Positions 33,641 through 42,118 of a DNA stretch of 64,000 nt are shown piece after piece. How positions within the stretch are numbered: the first letter of the stretch is position 1; every line of letters starts with the position of its first letter. The notes beneath the pieces were generated by a model that searched no databases, had not been told where the DNA came from, and saw only the letters and a program-made list of their open reading frames with translations. Where the stretch lies: the NCBI RefSeq assembly GCF_900240305.1, contig NZ_LT964854.1, positions 2,108,001 to 2,172,000 on the forward strand, in the 5' to 3' direction. The DNA comes from Ottowia massiliensis (GTDB lineage: Bacteria; Pseudomonadota; Gammaproteobacteria; Burkholderiales; Burkholderiaceae_C). The translations under genes and the position numbers were made by a program.

Positions 33641-33793
33641 GCTTGCAGATCCACGCGCTCGCCATTGACCAATATGCGGCTAATAAATGTAGGCGTAGGC
33701 GCGTTTGGAGTGAAGAATGGATTTGAGCGAATCCGATCCGAAATCAGAAATCGAATGTGCAGGCATGAAAAACCAGCTGGAGGCGAGAGTGGT

Positions 33794-34270
33794 TCAAATG
33801 ATTTCGCGCATTTTCTCGCTGGCATGTGCGCAAGCCTGATTCGTTTGGGTGTCAGGGCGCGTTTTGCTTGTTTGACGCCATTGCCAGACGCAGCGCGCGC
33901 CAGCAAGCAGCACGAATGTGAGCGGCACGAAAAACATCTGTTCCATGACCATGTGGAACAGAAAGACCATGGGCGAGCCTTGGCATGAGGCGCAGTCCAT
34001 GCCGCCGTGCCGGAGCATGAAGGCGATGCGTCCGCTGGTGATGAGCCATAGCGGCAGCCATAACAGCGCCGCCAGCGCCAGCGATACGGTGAAGGCCCCG
34101 CGCCAGCGGCGCCAGACGGCCACGGTCACGCTCCAGAGCAGCAACAGACTGCCTGCCATGACGGCGATGCCGGTTGTTTGCTCACGCGTGATTTGCGAAT
34201 GCAGCAAGAAGGCCAGCGGCAGCGACATCGTGAGCGCCGCTGCCGTCAGGACCCACTGATAAAGGCGCAT
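33794..34270 (-). CDS. Unknown small membrane protein
   Basis: 158 residues with four predicted membrane helices: LTAAALTMSLPLAFLLH, TTGIAVMAGSLLLLWSVTVAVW, GAFTVSLALAALLWLPLWLITS and FFVPLTFVLLAGARCVW. Between helices 3 and 4 lies GGMDCASCQGSPMVFLFHMVMEQ, with a C-x-x-C pair and nearby histidine that could bind metal or form a disulfide. The C-terminal tail is charged. I do not recognise the family. It ends the phoH-like transcript direction: its start lies 15 bp from the ybeZ stop, so the two are probably co-transcribed. Confidence 0.65.
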   Translation of the reverse strand: MRLYQWVLTAAALTMSLPLAFLLHSQITREQTTGIAVMAGSLLLLWSVTVAVWRRWRGAFTVSLALAALLWLPLWLITSGRIAFMLRHGGMDCASCQGSPMVFLFHMVMEQMFFVPLTFVLLAGARCVWQWRQTSKTRPDTQTNQACAHASEKMREII

Positions 34271-34285
34271 AGGGGCGGCTCGCGG

Positions 34286-35269
34286 CTATGCCTGCTCCTG
34301 GGCGGCGGCTTGCGCCTTGGCAGGGGCGGCTTTGCTTTTGCGCTGCGCGTCATACGCATCGACGATGCGGGCCACGAGCGGGTGGCGCACCACGTCGGCC
34401 GAGGTAAAGCGCGTGAAGGCCAGGCCCTTGACGCGTTTGAGCACCCGTTCGGCGTCCACCAGCCCGCTGGATGCGCCTTTGGGCAGGTCTATCTGGCTGA
34501 TGTCGCCCGTGATGACGGCGCGCGCGCCAAAGCCGATGCGGGTGAGGAACATCTTCATCTGCTCGGGCGTGGTGTTCTGCGCTTCGTCCAGGATGACGAA
34601 GGCGTCATTGAGCGTGCGCCCGCGCATGAAGGCCAGCGGGGCAATTTCAAGCTGGTTGCGCTCGAAGGCTTTTTGCACGCGGTCAAAGCCCATCAGGTCA
34701 TAAAGCGCGTCGTAGAGCGGGCGCAGATACGGATCGACTTTTTGCGTGAGATCGCCTGGCAGAAAGCCCAGGCGCTCGCCCGCTTCCACGGCAGGGCGGG
34801 TGAGCACGATGCGCTGCACGGCGTGGCGCTCCAGCGCATCCACCGCGCAGGCTACGGCCAGAAAGGTTTTGCCCGTGCCAGCGGGGCCAATGCCAAAGGT
34901 GATGTCGTGGCTGGCGATGTTTTCCAGATACACGCTCTGGTTGGGCGTGCGCGCTTTCAGCCCCGCGCGGCGGGTGTTGAGCACGGGCGCGCCGTCTGCG
35001 TCTTGCGACAGCGGCATTTCTTCGCCGGCCAGCATGAGCTGCACGGCGTCGGGCCGCAGGGGCTTGCCCGCCATTTCATACAGCGCTTGCAGCACGGCCA
35101 GCGCGCGTTCGGCGCTTTTTTTGGGGCCGTCAATCTTGAATTGCTCGTGGCGGTGGGCAATGCTGACTTGCAGCCCGGCCTCGATGGTGCGCAAGTGCTC
35201 GTCTGCCGGACCGCACAAATTGGCCAGGCGTGTGTTGTGGGCAGGAATGAAGGCGTGGCGCAGGATCAT
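34286..35269 (-). CDS. ybeZ: PhoH-like ATPase (YbeZ)
   Basis: 327 residues from ATG at 35269. The N-terminal KH-like part (LANLCGPADEHLRTIEAGLQVSIAHRHEQFKIDG) is followed by a P-loop ATPase domain: DITFGIGPAGTGKTFLAVA (Walker A), ALMGFD...FERNQLEIAPLAFMRGRTLNDAFVILDEAQNTTPEQMKMFLTRIG (Walker B DEAQ), and GDISQIDLPKGASSGL. PhoH/YbeZ usually pairs with the endoribonuclease YbeY in rRNA maturation. ybeY and lnt normally follow, but here an unknown membrane protein does. Cytosolic. Confidence 0.93.
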   Translation of the reverse strand: MILRHAFIPAHNTRLANLCGPADEHLRTIEAGLQVSIAHRHEQFKIDGPKKSAERALAVLQALYEMAGKPLRPDAVQLMLAGEEMPLSQDADGAPVLNTRRAGLKARTPNQSVYLENIASHDITFGIGPAGTGKTFLAVACAVDALERHAVQRIVLTRPAVEAGERLGFLPGDLTQKVDPYLRPLYDALYDLMGFDRVQKAFERNQLEIAPLAFMRGRTLNDAFVILDEAQNTTPEQMKMFLTRIGFGARAVITGDISQIDLPKGASSGLVDAERVLKRVKGLAFTRFTSADVVRHPLVARIVDAYDAQRKSKAAPAKAQAAAQEQA

Positions 35270-35375
35270 GGAAGCGAAATGGAGCAAAGAAAGTGAATGG
35301 AAATCGGCCAGGGGGCCAGCGGGCGGAATTTTGCCCAAGGGCAGGCGGTTAGCGGTTGGGCGGCCTTGGGGCAAA

Positions 35376-35424
35376 TCGGCCTTGAGTCCTAGTGCAGGCT
35401 GGATTTGTTGCTATGTTTTTGAGA
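35376..35424 (-). repeat. Repeat family A fragment forming the 3' end of a coding region
   Basis: CCTTGAGTCCTAGTGCAGGC then GGATTTGTTGCTATGTTTTTG keeps the CCTAGTG core and one terminal motif, with the middle deleted. It overlaps the last codons of the gene at 35389. Confidence 0.5.
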
Positions 35425-36906
35425 GTGACGTCCGCCCCGTGCGGACATTTGCTTCTGGCGCATTTGCCAGGCGTTTCCAGCGGAAACCAGCCCGGGCATG
35501 AGCCACAGCCAGCATGACAGCCATATGAAGGCGCGGCTGACGGAGGCGCGTGCGCCCCAGTCCATCCACAACACCCAGGCCAGTTGCAGGGAAAGGAGCA
35601 GCCATAGCGTGAAGAGAAACAGCGCGGCTCCACGCCGCCCCTGCTGGTATTGGGCCGCGCCAGGCACGAGCAGCGAGACAGCGATGGAGGACCAGGCTTG
35701 CGGGCTGCGCCGGGCGTCTGGCGGCGGATGGACGGCCATGGGGCGCTGCAAAGGCGCGCTGCCTTTGCTCACCGCAGGCAGAGGCGGAGGAAGCTTTCGG
35801 GCGGCCGCCTTCAGGCGTTCCGCTTGCCTAGATAGCAGCAGGCCGGCTGCCAGCAACAGGCCCGCCAGGCCCAGCGATGACAGATACAGCGTGTGCCAAC
35901 GCTGGTGACTGGCGCTGATTTGCGCCAGCGCTGCCTGCGTGGCGGCATCACCCCAGTCCGCCTGCTGGCGGCGGTAGCGGTCCCACACGCGCACGGCGCG
36001 GCTGACGCCATCCGTGACCAGCAGTTGGTCGCCCAGCCAGGCGGCGGCGCGAGGCGCCAGCTGTTCACCCAGCTTGGCGGCCAGCATATGGGGCGCGGCA
36101 GGCTGGGCGTAGTCGGCTTGCGAACCGTCTGCGAATACGTCGCTCATCCGTCCATATTTCATGCCATTGGACATGCGCGCAATGGTGGCCAGCGGCTGGC
36201 GGCCGTTGCGTGGCGCGCCATGCGAGGGCGCGGCGGCTTCAGCAAGATAAAGCCAGGCGGATTGGCGCTGGGTGAGCGGAATCCGGCTTTTTTCGCTCAT
36301 CGTCTCGCCGTCCAGCCGCACGAGCGCCATGCGGTTGGTATCGGTCGTCCACCAATCGCCATCGGCCCACCAAAGAGCGTTGGTGAAAACGTAAGTGTTG
36401 GCGGGCGTGCGGGCCAGCATGCGGCCGGCGGCATCGAACAGAACAACGGCATGGCCGCCGCCAGTGGCAATGGCAAAGCGGCCATCAGGCGCGAAAGCCA
36501 GGTGGATGGCCTCATCGGCATGGCTGCGCAAATCGGCAGGCCATTGCGGATTGATGCGGTGCCGCGCTTGCCCGCTGCGGGCATCCAGCACGTGCAGCGC
36601 CGTTTGCTGGCGCACCCAGGCCACGAGCTGGCCTGAAGGATGGGCTGCCAGCACGCCCACGGCGCCGCCCAGAGACTGCCGGGTGTCGATGCTGGCTTCG
36701 CGCTTGCCGTGCGCGTTCAGCCGCCACAGTTGCTCATCGACCGAGAGCCAGACGATTTGTTCAGGCAAAACGGCCAGCGCCCAAGGCCCCCGCTGGGCGG
36801 AGAAACGCTGGCTGGCATACAAGGCAACAGCAATAGCGGCCAAGGCCAGCGCAACCAGCAAAACAGCAACCTGTTGCAGGCGGCGCGCAGAAGCAGAGGA
36901 AGACAT
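35389..36906 (-). CDS. Unknown membrane protein with a propeller-like periplasmic part
   Basis: 505 residues, not recognised. An N-terminal helix (VAVLLVALALAAIAVALYAS) anchors it; residues 40-330 show repeated short strands such as WALAVLPEQIVWLSVDEQLWRLNAHGK, QLVAWVRQQTALHVLDARSG and IHLAFAPDGRFAIATGGGHAVVLFDAAG, which look like WD40/propeller blades. A helix follows (TLYLSSLGLAGLLLAAGLLLS), then a Pro-rich linker, and two or three helices at the C-terminus (SLLVPGAAQYQQGRRGAALFLFTLWLLLS, IWLSCWLWLMPGLVSAG). The PGAAQYQQGR motif recalls small TM2-like domains. The final codons come from a repeat fragment, so the tail (HSNKSSLH) is probably recent. Confidence 0.7.
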   Translation of the reverse strand: MSSSASARRLQQVAVLLVALALAAIAVALYASQRFSAQRGPWALAVLPEQIVWLSVDEQLWRLNAHGKREASIDTRQSLGGAVGVLAAHPSGQLVAWVRQQTALHVLDARSGQARHRINPQWPADLRSHADEAIHLAFAPDGRFAIATGGGHAVVLFDAAGRMLARTPANTYVFTNALWWADGDWWTTDTNRMALVRLDGETMSEKSRIPLTQRQSAWLYLAEAAAPSHGAPRNGRQPLATIARMSNGMKYGRMSDVFADGSQADYAQPAAPHMLAAKLGEQLAPRAAAWLGDQLLVTDGVSRAVRVWDRYRRQQADWGDAATQAALAQISASHQRWHTLYLSSLGLAGLLLAAGLLLSRQAERLKAAARKLPPPLPAVSKGSAPLQRPMAVHPPPDARRSPQAWSSIAVSLLVPGAAQYQQGRRGAALFLFTLWLLLSLQLAWVLWMDWGARASVSRAFIWLSCWLWLMPGLVSAGNAWQMRQKQMSARGGRHSQKHSNKSSLH

Positions 36907-37145
36907 GGCGGATGACGAAATGAAAATGAGCGTCCATCATTGTGCATAAATGTTTCCTCATCCTGGCATGAAGCCTTTCTGGATGGTGCGCAGCCTGCGC
37001 GTGGCCGCGATTGGGTAAGCGCAGCGCTGGCAAAAGAGGCTCTGGCCTGGCGGCTGCGGCCTGAGCGCATTGGCCGCTTGCCAAAAGAAAAGCCGCCAAT
37101 CCATGCGGACGAGCGGCTTGTGTTCTGGAAAAGAACCAATCAATC

Positions 37146-37219
37146 TGGAGGCGCGACCCGGAGTCGAACCGGGCTAGACGGATTTGCAATCCGTTGCATA
37201 ACCGCTTTGCTATCGCGCC
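37146..37219 (-). tRNA. tRNA-Cys (GCA)
   Basis: Minus-strand GGCGCGATAGCAAAGCGG at the 5' end pairs with CGCGCC before an encoded CCA. The anticodon stem-loop ACGGA-TTGCAAA-TCCGT carries GCA, and GGTTCGACTCC is the T arm. 74 nt with CCA. Confidence 0.97.
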
Positions 37220-37273
37220 GAAGGGTTTTGCGTAAAAGAAAAAGGAAGCGCTGGCTTCCTTTTTCTTTTTATA

Positions 37274-37349
37274 TGGAGCGGGAAACGAGGCTCGAACTCG
37301 CGACCTCAACCTTGGCAAGGTTGCGCTCTACCAACTGAGCTATTCCCGC
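37274..37349 (-). tRNA. tRNA-Gly (GCC), copy 1
   Basis: GCGGGAATAGCTCAGTTGGT 5' half, anticodon arm CAACC-TTGCCAA-GGTTG, T arm AGTTCGAGCCT, encoded CCA. 76 nt. Confidence 0.97.
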
Positions 37350-37401
37350 AAAATTCATTTTTTTGCCGCTAAAACCGGTTTGGTTTTGCAGGCATATAAC
37401 C

Positions 37402-37477
37402 TGGAGCGGGAAACGAGGCTCGAACTCGCGACCTCAACCTTGGCAAGGTTGCGCTCTACCAACTGAGCTATTCCCGC
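37402..37477 (-). tRNA. tRNA-Gly (GCC), copy 2
   Basis: Identical in sequence to the copy at 37274; the two are separated by 52 bp. The three tRNAs probably form one minus-strand transcript ending with tRNA-Cys. Confidence 0.97.
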
Positions 37478-37526
37478 GTTTTGGTGAAGCGGCGAGTATA
37501 ACGTGTTTTTGGCGTTTCTCTGGAAT

Positions 37527-38762
37527 TCACTCAAACTGGCGCAAAACCAGCGTGGCATTGGTGCCGCCGAAGCCAAAGCTGTTGGACAGCACGGTGCGCA
37601 GGCTGGCCGGGCGCGAAGCCGTAACCAGCGGCAGCCCGTGCGCGGCAGGATCGGGGTTTTCCACGTTGATATTGCCGGCGATGAAGCCGTGCTTGAGCAT
37701 GTAGAGGCAGTAGATGGCTTCCTGCACGCCCGTGGCGCCTTGCGAATGGCCGGTGAGCGATTTGGTGGATGAAAAAGGCGGCACGCCTGCGCCGCTGCCG
37801 TCGGGGCTGAACACGGCGCGCAGGGCGTGCAGCTCGGGCACATCGCCCACGGGGGTGGAAGTGCCGTGGGTGTTGATGTAGTCGATGGGGCCTTCCACGC
37901 TTTCAATGGCCTGCCGCATGCAGCGCATGGCGCCTTCACCGGAAGGCGCGACCATGTCCTGGCCATCCGAAGAAAGGCCAAAGCCCACGATCTCGGCCAA
38001 GATGTGCGCGCCGCGCGCTTTGGCGTGCGCCAGGCTCTCCAGCACCAGCGCGCCGCCGCCGCCAGCGATGACGAAGCCGTCGCGCGCCGCGTCGTAAGGG
38101 CGTGAGGCGCTTTCGGGCGTGGCGTTGAAGCTGTGCGACATCGCGCCCATGGCGTCAAACAGCGTGGCCAGGCCCCAGCCCAGCTCTTCGCCGCCGCCGG
38201 CAAACATCACGTCCTGCATGCCCCAGGCAATTTGCTGGGCGGCCGCGCCCACGCAGTGCGCCGAGGTGCTGCATGCGGAGGTGATGCTGTAGTTGATGCC
38301 CTTGATGCCGAAGGCCGTGGACAGGTTGGCCGAAACGGTGGAACCCATGCAGCGCGTGACCTGATACGGCCCCACGCGGCGGATGCCCTTGCTGCGCAGG
38401 ATGTCGGCCGCCTCAATCTGGTGGGTGGGCGAGCCGCCGCCCGAACCCATGATGAGGCCCGTGCGCGGGTGCGAAATTTGCGCGGGCGTCAGCCCCGCCT
38501 GCGCGATGGCGTCTTGCAGCGAGACATAGGCATAGGCGGCGGCATCGCCCATGAAGCGGCGCAATTTGCGGTCGATGCGCGCGTCCAGGTCAATGCGCGG
38601 CTGCCCGGCCACCTGGCTGCGCAGGCCCATTTCGGCAAACAGGGGCATGGCGCTGATGCCGCTGCGCCCTTCGCGCAGCGAAGCCACCACGCTGTCCTCG
38701 TCGTTGCCTATGCACGAGACGATGCCCGCGCCCGTGATGACGACCCGTTGCCTGGCGCTCAT
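37527..38762 (-). CDS. fabB: Beta-ketoacyl-ACP synthase I
   Basis: 411 residues. Elongates fatty acids and, unlike FabF, the unsaturated branch. The Cys-His-His triad is present: YSITSACSTSAHC (Cys nucleophile), INTHGTSTPVGDVPEL (first His) and STKSLTGHSQGATGVQE (second His). NSFGFGGTNATLVL is the standard C-terminal glycine motif. FabA lies 5 bp upstream, the classical fabA-fabB operon of bacteria that make unsaturated fatty acids anaerobically. Three tRNA genes follow on the same strand. Confidence 0.96.
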   Translation of the reverse strand: MSARQRVVITGAGIVSCIGNDEDSVVASLREGRSGISAMPLFAEMGLRSQVAGQPRIDLDARIDRKLRRFMGDAAAYAYVSLQDAIAQAGLTPAQISHPRTGLIMGSGGGSPTHQIEAADILRSKGIRRVGPYQVTRCMGSTVSANLSTAFGIKGINYSITSACSTSAHCVGAAAQQIAWGMQDVMFAGGGEELGWGLATLFDAMGAMSHSFNATPESASRPYDAARDGFVIAGGGGALVLESLAHAKARGAHILAEIVGFGLSSDGQDMVAPSGEGAMRCMRQAIESVEGPIDYINTHGTSTPVGDVPELHALRAVFSPDGSGAGVPPFSSTKSLTGHSQGATGVQEAIYCLYMLKHGFIAGNINVENPDPAAHGLPLVTASRPASLRTVLSNSFGFGGTNATLVLRQFE

Positions 38763-38767
38763 GTGTC

Positions 38768-39286
38768 TTACCCCTGTTCTGCGGCCTGACCGCGCTGGAA
38801 CAGGCCCACGCGCAAATCGCTGGCCGTGTAAATCTCGTTGCCGTCGGCCAGCAGGCGCGCGTCGCCAATGGCCATGACCAGCTTGCGCTTGATCACGCGC
38901 TTGATGTCGATTTCATACACCACCTGCTTCACGCCGGGGCCGACTTCGCCGGTGAACTTGACTTCGCCCGCGCCCAGCGCGCGCCCGCGCCCCGGCAGTT
39001 TCAGCCAGGTCAGGTAAAAGCCGATGAGTTGCCACATGGCATCCAGCCCCAGGCAGCCGGGCATCACGGGGTCGCCCTGGAAGTGGCAGGCGAAAAACCA
39101 CAAATCGGGTTTGATATCCAGCTCCGCGCGAATGCACCCCAGGCCGTGCGCGCCGCCGTCGTCGTCAATGTGCGTGATGCGGTCAAACATCAGCATGGGC
39201 GGCAGCGGCAAGCGGCCGCTTTCGGGCGTGAACAGCCGCCCTTCTCCAGAGGCGATCAGCTGCTCATAAGTAAAAGACTCAACCAT
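38768..39286 (-). CDS. fabA: 3-hydroxydecanoyl-ACP dehydratase/isomerase
   Basis: 172 residues. Dehydrates 3-hydroxydecanoyl-ACP and isomerises the double bond, opening the unsaturated fatty acid branch. The hot-dog domain shows LPLPPMLMFDRITHI, FACHFQGDPVMPGCLGLDAMWQLIGFYLTW with the catalytic His in HFQGDPVMPG and the Asp in GLDAMWQ. Length and motifs are typical. First gene of fabAB. No recognisable FabR/FadR site was found by eye upstream; two family A repeats lie there instead. Confidence 0.97.
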   Translation of the reverse strand: MVESFTYEQLIASGEGRLFTPESGRLPLPPMLMFDRITHIDDDGGAHGLGCIRAELDIKPDLWFFACHFQGDPVMPGCLGLDAMWQLIGFYLTWLKLPGRGRALGAGEVKFTGEVGPGVKQVVYEIDIKRVIKRKLVMAIGDARLLADGNEIYTASDLRVGLFQRGQAAEQG

Positions 39287-39459
39287 GAATCCGGGCTTTC
39301 AAAACGCGTGGGGAAAGCGGGCGAGTATGCCAGCAGCCCCTGTTTTGGCCCGGACGGTCTGACCGGGCGCTCCACGGGTTCATGCCTTGCCTGCCGGAAG
39401 CAGCGAACGGAGACAGACAGGGCGCTGGCGGCGAATGGCAGGGCCTGAATCCACGGCTT

Positions 39460-39550
39460 TTTTTTGCTTCTTTATTGATAGCATAACGTCCTAGTGGAAA
39501 CAGCGCAAGACGGGTTTTATGCCCCCTCTTATTCGCTCCCTTTATTGATG
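39460..39550 (-). repeat. Repeat family A copy, minus orientation
   Basis: TTGCTTCTTTATTGATAGC and TCGCTCCCTTTATTGATGGC at its ends are clear direct repeats; core AACGTCCTAGTGGAAACAGC between them. Confidence 0.88.
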
Positions 39551-39625
39551 GCGCGAAACAGTCTGGAAGCGGCTGGAAAACCAAGGCGGCAGCGCAGCGA
39601 TCCTGGCCAGTCTGCGCGACGGGAG

Positions 39626-39713
39626 TCAAAAACAGAAGCAAATACAAGGGAGCCAATATTGGCGTCTGCGCTGATTCCACTAGGCCATCATGCTATGAAA
39701 CAAGGAGCAAAAA
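39626..39713 (+). repeat. Repeat family A copy, plus orientation
   Basis: CAAAAACAGAAGCAAATACA, GATTCCACTAGGCCATCATG, CAAGGAGCAAAAATC. Faces the copy at 39460 in inverted orientation, so the two could form a long stem. Confidence 0.85.
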
Positions 39714-39745
39714 TCAGCGCTCCTGAAGCGGCTCGGAACAGCCTC

Positions 39746-40501
39746 TCATGCCGCTGCTGCGCCGCACACCTCGCAATGCGCGTGGCGCGGCAGGCTCAGC
39801 TCGGTAAAGCGCATGGCGCGGGCATCAACCATGAGCAGGCGGCCTGCCAGGCTCTGGCCAGCGCCGGTCAGCAGCTTGAGGGCTTCAGCGGCCTGAATGC
39901 TGCCGACGATGCCCACCAGCGGCGCGAACACGCCCGTGGTGGCGCAGCGGCGCTCGGGCACGGTCTGCGTGGGCGGGTACAGGCACGCATAGCAGGGCGC
40001 GCCGGGCTGGCGCAAATCGTGCACTGAAACCTGCCCATCAAAGCCAATGGCCGCGCCCGCCACCAGCGGCACGCGCTGCGCCACGCAGGCGCGGTTAAGG
40101 GCGTGGCGCGTGGCGAAGTTGTCGCTGCAATCCACGGCCACGCTGGCCTGCGCGGCCAGCTCGCGCAGCAGGGCCTCGTTGGCGCGGCGGGGCACGGCAT
40201 GCACCTGCACTTCGGGGTTGAGCGCGGCCAGCGCGGCCTGGGCGGAGGCCACCTTGGGCCGGCCCACGCGCGCTTCGGTGTGCAGGATTTGGCGCTGGAG
40301 GTTGCCCAGGTCCACCACATCGTCATCCACCAGCGTGATGCGGCCCACGCCCGCGCTGGCCAGATACAGCGCCACGGGCGAACCCAGGCCGCCCGCGCCC
40401 AGCACCAGCGCATGCGCATCCAGCAGCTTTTGCTGGCCCTCGAAGCCGATTTCGTCCAGCAGCAGATGGCGGGCGTAGCGCAGCAGTTGGCGGTCGTTCA
40501 T
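39746..40501 (-). CDS. moeB: ThiF/MoeB/HesA-family adenylyltransferase
   Basis: 251 residues from ATG at 40501. E1-like enzyme that adenylates the C-terminus of a ubiquitin-like sulfur carrier (MoaD or ThiS). LVLGAGGLGSPVALYLASAGVGRITLVDDDVVDLGNLQRQILH is the nucleotide-binding fold with the arginine finger region, DCSDNFATRHALNRA the Mg/ATP aspartate, and CYACLYPP plus CEVCGA the two CxxC pairs that bind zinc. MoeB and ThiF cannot be separated by sequence alone; no moa or thi genes are adjacent. The methyltransferase gene ends 16 bp before its start. Confidence 0.88.
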   Translation of the reverse strand: MNDRQLLRYARHLLLDEIGFEGQQKLLDAHALVLGAGGLGSPVALYLASAGVGRITLVDDDVVDLGNLQRQILHTEARVGRPKVASAQAALAALNPEVQVHAVPRRANEALLRELAAQASVAVDCSDNFATRHALNRACVAQRVPLVAGAAIGFDGQVSVHDLRQPGAPCYACLYPPTQTVPERRCATTGVFAPLVGIVGSIQAAEALKLLTGAGQSLAGRLLMVDARAMRFTELSLPRHAHCEVCGAAAA

Positions 40502-40517
40502 GGCGCGCGGGCTTTTC

Positions 40518-41321
40518 TCAAAGGCCGATGGCGAAGATGGCCGGCTCGCGCCCTGGCGCAGCGTCTGCACCCAGCTGGCGCCAGGCGCTGGCGGGCAGCG
40601 TGCGGCAGCGGGCCGCAGGCAGCGTCAGCCCCTGGCTCACGCTCAGGCGCGTGGCGGGCTGCAAGGTGTGCGCCAGCGCGTGCAGCAAGGCGGCGTTGCG
40701 GTAGGGCGTTTCAATGAAAAGCTGGGTCTGCCCCGTTTTGAGCGCCAGCGCTTCCAGCTCGCGAATGCGCCGCGCGCGCGCCGCCGCTTCCTGCGGCAGG
40801 TAGCCGTTGAAGGCAAAGCTCTGCCCATTCAGCCCGCTGGCGGCCAGCGCCAGCAGCAGCGAGCTGGGGCCGGCCAGCGGCTGCACGGGCACGCCCGCTT
40901 CATGCGCGGCACGCACGATGGAGCTGCCGGGGTCGGCCACGGCGGGCAGGCCTGCTTCGCTGATCAGGGCCATGTCATGCCCGGCCAGCGCGGGGGCCAG
41001 CAGGGCGCGTGCGTCAAACCGCGCACCGCCGCCGCCTGCGTGATCGCCCTGCTTGTGGGCGGCGCGCGGCAGTTCGGCAATTTGCACGGCCTGCAAGGGC
41101 TGCGCCAGCGGCGCGATGGCGTTCACGCGCTTGAGAAAGGCGCGGGTGGAGCGGGCGTTTTCGCTCACCCAGAAAGCCAGGCGCGCGGCGGTCTCAATCG
41201 CCAGGCGCGGCAAGGCCGCTTCCAGCGGCGCGGGCGGCTCGCAGCCAAAGTCCAGCGGCGCGGGCATCAAAAACAGCGTGCCAGCGGGCAGGGCGCTGGC
41301 GGGCGGGGCGGAATGGCTCAT
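40518..41321 (-). CDS. Tetrapyrrole-methylase-fold SAM-dependent methyltransferase (RsmI-related)
   Basis: 267 residues. TLFLMPAPLDFG start, FWVSENARSTRAFLKRV, ALISEAGLPAVADPGSSIVRAAHEAGVPVQPLAGPSSLLLALAASGLNGQSFAFNGYLP is the SAM-binding core of the RsmI-type family (family motif SDAGxPxISDPG is here SEAGLPAVADPG), and LFIETPYRNAALLHAL the conserved C-terminal block (IETPYRN). RsmI methylates C1402 of 16S rRNA; this shorter relative is of the second type found near maf in betaproteobacteria, and its target is unknown. It sits 19 bp after maf in a tight operon. Confidence 0.85.
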   Translation of the reverse strand: MSHSAPPASALPAGTLFLMPAPLDFGCEPPAPLEAALPRLAIETAARLAFWVSENARSTRAFLKRVNAIAPLAQPLQAVQIAELPRAAHKQGDHAGGGGARFDARALLAPALAGHDMALISEAGLPAVADPGSSIVRAAHEAGVPVQPLAGPSSLLLALAASGLNGQSFAFNGYLPQEAAARARRIRELEALALKTGQTQLFIETPYRNAALLHALAHTLQPATRLSVSQGLTLPAARCRTLPASAWRQLGADAAPGREPAIFAIGL

Positions 41322-41340
41322 GGCGCGTTGCTCTTGGGCT

Positions 41341-41934
41341 TTACGGCAGCGTCAGCCCGGCGGCGCGCAAAAGTTGCGCGGTGCGAATCAGCGGCAGGCC
41401 AATGAGCGCCGTGGGGTCGACGCTTTCAATGGCTTGCAGCAGGGCAATGCCCAGCCCTTCGCTCTTGGCGCTGCCCGCGCAGTCGTAAGGCTGCTCGGCA
41501 AGCAAGTAGCGCTCGATCGTGGCGGCGTCCAGCGTGCGAAAACGCACCGTGACAGTGGCCAGGCTGCTTTGCGCGAAGCCCCGGCTGGCCTGCACCACGG
41601 CCACGGCGGTGTGAAACAGCACGGTTTGCCCGCTCATGCGGGCCAGCTGCGCGGCGGCGCGCTCGTGCGTGCCGGGCTTGCCCAGCGGCTGGCCATGCAA
41701 ATCAGCCACCTGGTCAGAGCCGATCACGATGGCCTGCGGCTTGCGCGCTGCCACCGCCTGCGCTTTCTCCAGCGCCAGCCGCAAGGCCAGCTCGCGCGGG
41801 GCTTCGCCCGCGCGCGGGGTTTCATCCACATCAGGCGCGGCCGTCTCAAACGGCAGCGCCAGCCGCGCCAGCAGCTCGCGCCGGTAGCGCGAAGTAGAGG
41901 CCAGCACAAGGGCAAAAGAAGCAGAGGCAGACAT
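41341..41934 (-). CDS. Maf-family nucleoside triphosphate pyrophosphatase (YceF-like)
   Basis: 197 residues from ATG at 41934. It opens FALVLASTSRYRRELLARLALPFETAAPDVDET, the Maf signature (S-x-S-x-x-R-x-x-L-L) with substrate loop. IVIGSDQVADLHGQPLGKPGTHERAAAQLARMSGQTVLFHTAVAV is the second conserved block with the catalytic Asp. YceF-type enzymes hydrolyse m7GTP, supported by the E-A-P-R and Q-V-A-D patterns; YhdE-type is less likely. First gene of a three-gene minus-strand operon. Confidence 0.9.
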   Translation of the reverse strand: MSASASFALVLASTSRYRRELLARLALPFETAAPDVDETPRAGEAPRELALRLALEKAQAVAARKPQAIVIGSDQVADLHGQPLGKPGTHERAAAQLARMSGQTVLFHTAVAVVQASRGFAQSSLATVTVRFRTLDAATIERYLLAEQPYDCAGSAKSEGLGIALLQAIESVDPTALIGLPLIRTAQLLRAAGLTLP

Positions 41935-42030
41935 GGGCGGCGATTTTCCGGCATCAGCCGCATCCAAAGCCCAGGCCCGCCACTTTGAAACCGGTGAGCC
42001 TGGAAAGAAATCAGAGCGGGTGGCATCACT

Positions 42031-42118
42031 ACAAAAACAGAAGCTGATTCAGATGCATGAAAAGCGGCGCCAGCGCCCGTTCCACTAAGACCTCATGCTA
42101 TGAATAGAGGAGCGAAAT
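42031..42118 (+). repeat. Repeat family A copy, plus orientation
   Basis: CAAAAACAGAAGCTGATTCA, GTTCCACTAAGACCTCATGC, TGAATAGAGGAGCGAAAT. Confidence 0.87.
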
